From: an uncultured Clostridia bacterium
Lineage (GTDB): Bacteria > Bacillota > Clostridia > Oscillospirales > Oscillospiraceae
Length of the DNA stretch: 34,692 nucleotides
Direction of reading: 5' to 3'
NCBI GenBank assembly: GCA_947164825.1
Contig: CAMUYE010000016.1
Coordinates: forward strand, 1 to 34,692
The position numbers and the translations under genes were made by a program. Below, piece after piece: positions 9,422 through 16,139 of the stretch; the first letter of the stretch is position 1; every line of letters begins with the position of its first letter. Below the pieces are notes generated by a model. It was not told the DNA's origin, made no database searches, and was given only the letters and a program-made list of their open reading frames with translations.

Positions 9422-9743
9422 CCTCGTCCGTGCGGGGGAACCCGTGGCGCACAATGTGCGCCGCTACAGGCGGGCCTGATGCCTGATGCCTGATCCCTGA
9501 TGCCTGATCCCTGATGCCTGATCCCTGATGCCTCGTCCGTGCGGGGAAGCTGTGGCGCACAATGTGCGCCGCTACAGGCGGGTCTGTCCCCCGTCCCCTG
9601 TTGCCTGTTGCCTCGTCCGTGCGGGGAACCCGTGGCGCACAATGTGCGCCGCTACAGGCGGGTCTGATGCCTGATGCCTGATCCCTGATGCCTCGTCCGT
9701 GCGGGGAAACCCGTGGCGCACAATGTGCGCCGCTACAGGCGGG
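9422..9743. repeat. Four copies of a 52/53-bp palindrome-bearing repeat separated by heptanucleotide arrays
   Basis: Copies at 9422-9474, 9531-9582, 9611-9662, 9691-9743 (CCTCGTCCGTGCGGGGAA..GTGGCGCACAATGTGCGCCGCTACAGGCGGG); spacers of 56, 28 and 28 nt built from CCTGATS-like heptamers. Confidence 0.95.
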
Positions 9744-9911
9744 CCTGTCCCTTTTCCCACCCTAATCCTTAATCCCTGATCCCTGATCCCTAACCAAGTG
9801 TATTCTTCCCCTGGAAGCCACGCCGGGGGTGAATATAGTCGTATTCTCTCCCCTGAGGGGAAGAATAAACCCCAGCCGCAAGGCAAACTACATGAAAGGA
9901 GTTTTTCTGAG

Positions 9912-10901
9912 ATGAAGAAAAACACAATGCTGAGAATTGCTTCCATTCTTTTGGTCGTGACTCTCCTTTCCACCTGTGTCATCTCCGGCACCTTCGCCAA
10001 GTACGTGACGAAGGCTGAGGGCGAAGACCAGGCCCGTGTCGCCAAGTGGGGCGTCGTTGTTTCCATCGAGGGCAATGAGTTCGCCGACAAGTATGTCGCG
10101 ACGGATGAGGCTTATCTGGGCGCTGACGGCGAGTATGCTGTTGTCTCCGCCAACGGCGACCAGGTCGTCGCTCCCGGCACCAGCGCCAAAGAAGCTGAGC
10201 TGGCTATGACGGCTTCTGTCAAGGGCACCCCCGAGGTTGCTGCCCGCTACACGCTGGAAGGCAAGGGCATTAAGGACGTTGTTCTGCCCAAGGGCACCTA
10301 CACCGACTACACCCACCTGGTCAAGGCCGACGACGGCACCTACGGCTACACCGACACCTTCACGCTGGACAAGGACTACGCTCCTGTCAAGTGGAACCTG
10401 GTCATTGAAGGCAAGGGTCAGACCCTGAACGTCGCCACCGCTCTGTACGACAATCTGCCCCCTGCCAACCTGGCTCAGGCCGAGGCTTACGGCCTGACCC
10501 GTGAAGGCTGCTCCATCTTCGACGCGATTGTCATCATTCAGAAGGTTGCCGGCAATGAAGGCTACACCAACATTGTCGAGGCTGCTCTTGGCCAGATCGT
10601 CTCCGGCGGCCGCAACTTCCAGCTGGAGGCCGACAAGGACGCCGGCACCTTCAAGCTGTCCTACGACTTCGACCCCAACAAGGAAATGGACTTCACCTTC
10701 ACTCTGGATTGGAACTGGAAGTTTGAGAACGGCGCAGAGATCGAGGACGGCATCTATGAGTTCGACGCTGCCGATACCTTCCTGGGCAACTGGGCCGCTG
10801 TGAAGCAGGGCCAGACGATTGACGGCTTTGTGGAGCCCGCTGCTCCTGCCAGTGTTGAGATTGCTGCCACTCTGGTTGCCACCGCCACTCAGATCGACTA
10901 A
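9912..10901 (+). CDS. SipW-cognate (TasA/camelysin-like) exported protein, likely major subunit
   Basis: MKKNTMLRIASILLVVTLLSTCVISGTFAKYVTKAEGEDQARVAKWGVVV is a classic SipW-dependent leader; RBS GAAAGGAG before ATG 9912. Confidence 0.85.
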   Translation: MKKNTMLRIASILLVVTLLSTCVISGTFAKYVTKAEGEDQARVAKWGVVVSIEGNEFADKYVATDEAYLGADGEYAVVSANGDQVVAPGTSAKEAELAMTASVKGTPEVAARYTLEGKGIKDVVLPKGTYTDYTHLVKADDGTYGYTDTFTLDKDYAPVKWNLVIEGKGQTLNVATALYDNLPPANLAQAEAYGLTREGCSIFDAIVIIQKVAGNEGYTNIVEAALGQIVSGGRNFQLEADKDAGTFKLSYDFDPNKEMDFTFTLDWNWKFENGAEIEDGIYEFDAADTFLGNWAAVKQGQTIDGFVEPAAPASVEIAATLVATATQID

Positions 10902-10942
10902 TCTCTGATTTCCAAGCTACATAAACTCTTAAAAACTATCCA

Positions 10943-10978
10943 TTGCCCCCCGCCCATACGTGGCGGGGCGGGGGGCAA
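10943..10978. other. Strong GC-rich stem-loop between two surface-locus genes
   Basis: TTGCCCCCCGCCC / GGGCGGGGGGCAA, 13-bp perfect arms with 10-nt loop, no following T-tract. Confidence 0.85.
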
Positions 10979-11120
10979 AGGCTTGTTTCCTGCGACAGAC
11001 GTCCACCGGATCCCCGATGGACGGCTGTGACCGGAAACAGGAACCCGCGTCCCCTGCCGCCCACGCGGCGGGAAACGCACGTACTTCTTTCTTCCAGCCA
11101 ATGATTGGAGGGCCTTCGGC

Positions 11121-12116
11121 GTGAAACAGTTTGACGCAAAACAAAAAAAGAATAAAGGGCATTTCACGCTCTGGCTTACGGTTGCCGTCCTTGCGGCGCT
11201 GGAGCTCTGCTCCGTCTCCGTGCTGTTCAGCCAGATGACGTCCTATGCCACCGTGCAGAAGCGGAACTATATCTCTCTGACGGAGGGCGGACCCAACACC
11301 ACGGTGGTGATCGGGCAGCGGGACGCCAACGGGGAGATCACGCCGGTGAACCCCGGCGCATCCAAAAAGGCGCATTACGCCCCGAAGGCGCCCGGAAGCT
11401 TCGTCCGTTACGACGAGAACAGCGATAAGGTGGGCTTCTGGACCTACGACGAAAACACCGTCTGGTCGACCCACACGGATATCGAGATCTTCCGCTATCA
11501 GCACGACAACAACGGCGACGGCGTGTTTACCGTCGTCTCCAGCGACGAGGACAAGGTTTTTGCGCCGGGCACGGAAAACGACTATTCCTGGGCGATCAAG
11601 AATACCAACACCGTCAACCTGCGCTACGTCATGGAAGTGGAAGCCTATGAGGTCCTGCCCGACGGCATCTATCTTCCCATCGACGGGCGGATCTATAATC
11701 ACTACGCCGGCACTTATATGGTCGGCGGCCCCGAGGAGTGGCCTGACGTGCTGGACTTCGACGGGGTCACCGAGGAGGGCACCATTTCTCCCGGCTGTAT
11801 CAAGGACTATACCCTGCAATGGCGCTGGGTCTTCGAACGCGGCGAGCAGATCCAGGAGGGCCTGTACAAGGGCGATTACACCGAGGATTTCTACGATACC
11901 ATGCTGGGCAATCTGGCGGTGGACGACGATCTGGAGCTCCATATCATCATCCGCACCAAAGCCTGGATCGACGATGAAGGCGGCGGTGAGCCCGATACCA
12001 GCGACAGCTACAACCCCACCATCTGGATCGCCGTTGCCGTGATTTCCTTCGTCTCCCTGCTCTTCGTGGCGTTCCTTGCACTGAAAGACAGAAAGAAGCA
12101 GTCCGATGAAGACTAA
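11121..12116 (+). CDS. Exported protein with C-terminal TM and Lys/Arg-rich tail; related to the 9912 product near its C-terminus
   Basis: GTG start; N-terminal TM; C-term EPDTSDSYNPTIWIAVAVISFVSLLFVAFLALKDRKKQSDED; shares W-x-W-x-FE-x-G-x-x-I-x-x-G-x-Y-style block with the 9912 product. Confidence 0.75.
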   Translation: MKQFDAKQKKNKGHFTLWLTVAVLAALELCSVSVLFSQMTSYATVQKRNYISLTEGGPNTTVVIGQRDANGEITPVNPGASKKAHYAPKAPGSFVRYDENSDKVGFWTYDENTVWSTHTDIEIFRYQHDNNGDGVFTVVSSDEDKVFAPGTENDYSWAIKNTNTVNLRYVMEVEAYEVLPDGIYLPIDGRIYNHYAGTYMVGGPEEWPDVLDFDGVTEEGTISPGCIKDYTLQWRWVFERGEQIQEGLYKGDYTEDFYDTMLGNLAVDDDLELHIIIRTKAWIDDEGGGEPDTSDSYNPTIWIAVAVISFVSLLFVAFLALKDRKKQSDED

Positions 12117-12756
12117 GGCCAAGCCCAAAGGCCGCGCCAAGCGGATCACGTTCCGGATCCTGCTGATCCTTTTGATCAGCCTGTTCTTCGGCGGCGCGGT
12201 CTACTCGCTCAACGCCAGACGTGTGCTCGGCAACGCCATGCCCATGCCCTTCGGCGTCGGCCTGTCCGTGGTCCTCTCCGGAAGCATGGAGCCCACGCTT
12301 TCGGTCAACGACCTGGTGGTCATCCACGCCGCAGACGACTATGAGCTTGACGATATCGTCGTCTATCAGTCCGGCAGCGATCTCGTGATCCACCGGATCA
12401 TAGACGTTCAGGATGAGGTCTATATCCTGAAAGGCGACGCCAACAACAGCGCGGACGAACCCGTTGCGCCGGCCGCCATTAAAGGCAAGGCGATCTTCTC
12501 CGTTCCCTTTGTGGGCCTGTTTATCCGGCTGCTGCAAACCACGCTTGGAAAGATCGTTGTGATCGCGCTGGCCGTGTTCCTGCTCAACCGCTCCTGGCGC
12601 AAGGAGCGAAACGAGGGCGACGAGGAGCTCGATCAGATCAAGGACGAGATTCGCCGTCTGAAAGCCCTCGAGGAAGACGCCCTCGCCGCACGGGAAAACG
12701 CCCAGTCCCTACAGACACAGCAGCCCCACCCGGAGGAAAACGAGAATCAGGATTGA
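12106..12756 (+). CDS. sipW: SipW-type signal peptidase I, second copy
   Basis: VVLSGSMEPTLSVNDLVVIHAADDYELDDIVVYQSGSDLVIHRIIDVQDEVYILKGDANNSADEPVAPAAIKGK; Ser and His motifs; 11-nt overlap with the upstream gene. Confidence 0.88.
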   Translation: MKTKAKPKGRAKRITFRILLILLISLFFGGAVYSLNARRVLGNAMPMPFGVGLSVVLSGSMEPTLSVNDLVVIHAADDYELDDIVVYQSGSDLVIHRIIDVQDEVYILKGDANNSADEPVAPAAIKGKAIFSVPFVGLFIRLLQTTLGKIVVIALAVFLLNRSWRKERNEGDEELDQIKDEIRRLKALEEDALAARENAQSLQTQQPHPEENENQD

Positions 12757-12791
12757 TCCTGTGAACAGGATTTGTTAGGAGATTTGATGCG

Positions 12792-13310
12792 ATGAAACAA
12801 ACGAAAAAAACCAACTTTGTTCTGCGGGCAGCCTGCGTACTGCTCTGCCTCGTATTGATCTCTGCCCATTTCACCTCCGGGCTGTACGCAAAATACATTG
12901 TCAGCGCGACCGGGTCGGATACCGGGCGTACCGCGTCCTTCCGCGTCAGCGCGGCGATGGGCGACGAGAACAACGGCGAGTATACCATCACGCTCCAAAA
13001 CGGCTCCGAAACCGCCGTCTGCTATTCCGTCACGGTTCAGCCCGACAAGGCCGGAATGTTCTCTTCCGCCAAGCTCGGCAATTTAGACCCGAAGGAGCTG
13101 GACGCCAGCGGCGCGTTCTTCACCTTTGAAAACGTGGGCAGGATTGCGCCGGGCGGCAACGACAGCGCTGTTCTGAGCCTGACCGTCGATCCGGGGTATC
13201 CGGGTTCCGATGATGCTTCCTCGCTCCTGGATTTCTCCAACGACAGCGTCAGCTCCGGTGAAACAGAGCTTCCGTTCACGGTCACCGTCACCTTCGTCCA
13301 GGTCAATTAG
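12792..13310 (+). CDS. SipW-cognate exported protein
   Basis: MKQTKKTNFVLRAACVLLCLVLISAHFTSGLYAKYIVSATGSDTGRTASF leader; small beta-rich-looking product; RBS TAGGAG. Confidence 0.75.
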   Translation: MKQTKKTNFVLRAACVLLCLVLISAHFTSGLYAKYIVSATGSDTGRTASFRVSAAMGDENNGEYTITLQNGSETAVCYSVTVQPDKAGMFSSAKLGNLDPKELDASGAFFTFENVGRIAPGGNDSAVLSLTVDPGYPGSDDASSLLDFSNDSVSSGETELPFTVTVTFVQVN

Positions 13311-13324
13311 AGGGGGGCCAGCCT

Positions 13325-13903
13325 ATGAAGTTCGATAAAAAATCAAAGTTCCTTGTTCCCGTTCTCCTGCTGCTGGTTCTCGTGATCATCGGCTCTGTCG
13401 CAGGTTACGCCCTGGGCAAGTACCGGGCGGACGTGGTTATGACCGGTAATTTCACCACGTCCAGCCGGCTTGTGGAAAGCTTCAAGCTTCAGGCGACCAG
13501 ATCCGGCGCCGGCACATCGGAGGAAGCGGCGGACGAGATCTGCCTGCTCCCCGGGACCGATCTGGAAATGCAGTTCAACATTGCGGGAAAGACCGCCGTC
13601 CGTTCCTATCTGTACGTGGAAGTCACGGGCGAACATGACTCCTCTATGCTCGCCGACGGATGGAGGCGGCTGGACGGCGTTGCCGGGAAACACGGCGGCG
13701 CGGTCTACGCCTACGAAACCGTGCTGGACGGATCGAAGGAGGATCTGAACGTGGAGATCCTGCGCAGCGGTCTGACCATGGACGCGGAGACGGGATTCTC
13801 CGAGCTCTCCTTCTGCGGCTATCTGCTTCAGATCACCACGGAAGCCGAACGCGGCTCCGACCAGGCCCGAATGACCTTTGTCAACAAATTCCCCCAGGGA
13901 TGA
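13325..13903 (+). CDS. SipW-cognate-like exported protein
   Basis: MKFDKKSKFLVPVLLLLVLVIIGSVAGYALGKYRADVVMTGNFTTSS leader-like N-terminus; between related genes. Confidence 0.65.
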   Translation: MKFDKKSKFLVPVLLLLVLVIIGSVAGYALGKYRADVVMTGNFTTSSRLVESFKLQATRSGAGTSEEAADEICLLPGTDLEMQFNIAGKTAVRSYLYVEVTGEHDSSMLADGWRRLDGVAGKHGGAVYAYETVLDGSKEDLNVEILRSGLTMDAETGFSELSFCGYLLQITTEAERGSDQARMTFVNKFPQG

Positions 13904-13960
13904 TCCGGCTGCGCACCGTCGCCTGCCGCCCGTCCCATGTCACGTAGAAAGGCAAACGAT

Positions 13961-14599
13961 ATGAAACAACGTGTGATCGCGGTTCTCCTGGTTCTTCTGC
14001 TTCTGTCTGTCAGCTTCGTGACGGGCGTATTTGCCGAGCCCGGCTCGGAGGACGAGAACACCGAACCCGTCGCGACCTCCGGAGAAGCTCAGGAGCCCCC
14101 CGCGTCGGAGGATCCCGCTCCGACGGAGTCGTCCGAGCCTGTGGAGCCCCCGACTTCCGAAGCGACCGAACCGGAAACGGAGCCTGTGTCTCCCACGGAT
14201 CCCGAAGAGCCTTCCACCGAAGCTCCCACGGAGCCGGACCCCGAGCCCGAACCGCAGCCTGAACCCGCCAATGAGGGCGGCCGCAACCGCCTTACGATCC
14301 GCGTAGAGACCGAGGCGCCTCTCGATCAGGATCTGCTGTTCCTGATCCGGGGCGAGGGCTTTACCGTCCATGCCGTAATCCCCACGGGAAGCAAGGAACT
14401 GACGCTGGCCGGGCTGCCCGCCGGTACCTGCACCGTCGCGCTGGAAAGCGGCTGGAACTGGCAGATCGAGCTTGATGCGCGGGAAGCGGCGCAGAGCATC
14501 AGCTTCACCGGCTCCGATGAGGTCCGGACGCTTACGTTCCATCCCGAGCTTGGCCAGAGCGCCTGGCTGAACAACTATGCGGGAGGTGACGGAAGATGA
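13961..14599 (+). CDS. Exported protein with Pro/Glu/Thr-rich stalk and C-terminal beta-domain
   Basis: Signal peptide MKQRVIAVLLVLLLLSVSFVTGVFAEPG then ~75-aa EPxxP-rich linker; ATG at 13961; ATGA overlap with the next gene. Confidence 0.7.
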   Translation: MKQRVIAVLLVLLLLSVSFVTGVFAEPGSEDENTEPVATSGEAQEPPASEDPAPTESSEPVEPPTSEATEPETEPVSPTDPEEPSTEAPTEPDPEPEPQPEPANEGGRNRLTIRVETEAPLDQDLLFLIRGEGFTVHAVIPTGSKELTLAGLPAGTCTVALESGWNWQIELDAREAAQSISFTGSDEVRTLTFHPELGQSAWLNNYAGGDGR

Positions 14600-15120
14600 A
14601 GAAACAGAAGTTTTTCTGGAAGGTCCTTGTGACCGTCGCCGTCGTCGCCGTGCTGCTTACCGTGGTCTTCGCCACCACCGGCGTCTTCGCGTCACTGGGC
14701 GACACCACGAAGGTCATCACCGTCAAGGAAGGCTCTGTCAGCTGCGAGGTGGACCGGGATTATACCATTCATAATACCAGCAACGTTCCCGTTCTGCTGC
14801 GGGCGAAGCTCGTGGTGAACTGGCTTGACGAGGACGGCAATGTTCTGGCCCAGGCTCCCGCCTCCGCGTCTGTTTCGATCAACATGGATCCCTTCTGGGT
14901 GCAGTTCCCCTCCGGCTCCGAGACCGTGGAAGACGGCTGCTGGTATTACACCGGGATCCTGCAGCCCGACGCCAGGGTTTCCCTGATCAACGATCTCTCG
15001 TCTGAGGGCGGAGCTGTCAGGGTCACGGTTCTGGCCGAGGTCATTCAGTCCGAGCCGCAGCAAGCAGCCGCGGAAGCCTGGGGCATGACCTACAAAAACG
15101 GAAGCTGGACCGAGAAATAA
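14596..15120 (+). CDS. SipW-cognate-type exported protein, minor-subunit-like
   Basis: FWKVLVTVAVVAVLLTVVFATTGVFASLGDTTKVITVKEG leader; IHNTSNVPVLLRAKLVVNWLDEDGNV...GCWYYTGILQPDARV pattern. Confidence 0.75.
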   Translation: MKKQKFFWKVLVTVAVVAVLLTVVFATTGVFASLGDTTKVITVKEGSVSCEVDRDYTIHNTSNVPVLLRAKLVVNWLDEDGNVLAQAPASASVSINMDPFWVQFPSGSETVEDGCWYYTGILQPDARVSLINDLSSEGGAVRVTVLAEVIQSEPQQAAAEAWGMTYKNGSWTEK

Positions 15121-15141
15121 TCTCTATCCCGTGTATCGTTC

Positions 15142-15178
15142 CGCAGGGCTGAAGCAAGGGCTTCAGTCCTGCGTTTTT
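15142..15178 (+). terminator. Rho-independent terminator
   Basis: CGCAGGGCTGAAGC-AAG-GGCTTCAGTCCTGCG followed by TTTTT. Confidence 0.85.
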
Positions 15179-15233
15179 CGGTCCGGATCCGTGCCGTGAT
15201 CTCTTGATTCTTTTCGGAAAAGGAGGGTTCTTC

Positions 15234-16037
15234 TTGAAAAAAAAGAGACTGATCCTGCTGCTCTGCGCCCTTCTGCTGCTTTGCGTCCTGGGCTTCTCGC
15301 TCTGGCAGATCTACCGCTCCCAGGACCGGTATCGGGAGGAATCCGCCGCCCACGAGGCTCTGCTGATCTATAAGCCGACGCTCCCCTTGGGATCGGACGC
15401 GCCGGACCCCTCCGCTCCCCTGCCCACCGATTCCCAGGCGGCCGTGCCCGTTTCCCGGGAGGATACCGAGCCCGCGCCCCCAGAAACCTATGTCAACGAT
15501 AGCATCGCGCAGCTCCGGGCCGATCATCCCAACGCCCTGGGCTGGATCACGATCCCCGGCACGAATATCGACTACCCCTTCGTGCAGGGACCGGACAACG
15601 ACTATTTTCTGCGGCGGGATCTGGACGGCAAATACCTGTATGCCGGGGTTCCCTTCCTGGATTACCGCTGCGAGCCGGACTTTTCCGGCCCCAACACCGT
15701 TATGTACGGCCACAATCTCAGAAACGGCACCATGTTCGGCAACCTGGAAAAATTCCGGGATCGCAAGTTCCTGGAGGCGCACCGGGAGGTCCTGCTGTTT
15801 CTTGAGAACGAAACCATCCGGGCGAACGTCGTCGCCTGTCTGGTCATCGATCCCGACAGGCAGCATTACGTGTATGATCTGCAGCCCGAAGCGGACCATG
15901 TCTCCCGCATTCTGCAGGACGCCCGCTGCGCCATCCGGGAGACTGTCCCGGAGGACGCCCGGCTGCTCACCCTCTCCACCTGCGGCTATGAGTTTCAGGG
16001 CGCCCGGATCGTGCTGGTCGCGGTCATCGATCCCTGA
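15234..16037 (+). CDS. srtB: Class B sortase
   Basis: GWITIPGTNIDYPFVQGPDNDYFLRRD...NTVMYGHNLRNGTMFGNLEKF...LLTLSTCGYEF; TTG start at 15234 preceded by AAGGAGG (15219-15225) rather than the tracked TTG at 15204. Confidence 0.9.
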   Translation: MKKKRLILLLCALLLLCVLGFSLWQIYRSQDRYREESAAHEALLIYKPTLPLGSDAPDPSAPLPTDSQAAVPVSREDTEPAPPETYVNDSIAQLRADHPNALGWITIPGTNIDYPFVQGPDNDYFLRRDLDGKYLYAGVPFLDYRCEPDFSGPNTVMYGHNLRNGTMFGNLEKFRDRKFLEAHREVLLFLENETIRANVVACLVIDPDRQHYVYDLQPEADHVSRILQDARCAIRETVPEDARLLTLSTCGYEFQGARIVLVAVIDP

Positions 16038-16046
16038 ACCGTGTAT

Positions 16047-16107
16047 ACAACCCAAAGCCGGGCTCCCGTGAAAAGCGGGAGCCCGGCTTTGGGTTGTTGT
16101 TCGTTTT
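16047..16107 (+). terminator. Rho-independent terminator after the sortase gene
   Basis: 22-bp perfect stem ACAACCCAAAGCCGGGCTCCCG / CGGGAGCCCGGCTTTGGGTTGT (16047-16097), 7-nt loop, followed by a T-rich tract. Confidence 0.9.
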
Positions 16108-16139
16108 TTCGATTTAGCAGTTGGTCGTTGTTTCAGATT

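Noticed and set aside
9422-9743. CRISPR array
   Set aside because: Repeat units are longer than typical, spacers are low-complexity heptamer arrays rather than unique sequences, and no cas genes are in the window.
9181-10090. Minus-strand ORFs with GIRHQASGIRDQASGIR-like repeats
   Set aside because: Translations of the heptamer/52-bp repeat array; peptide periodicity is a by-product of the DNA repeat.
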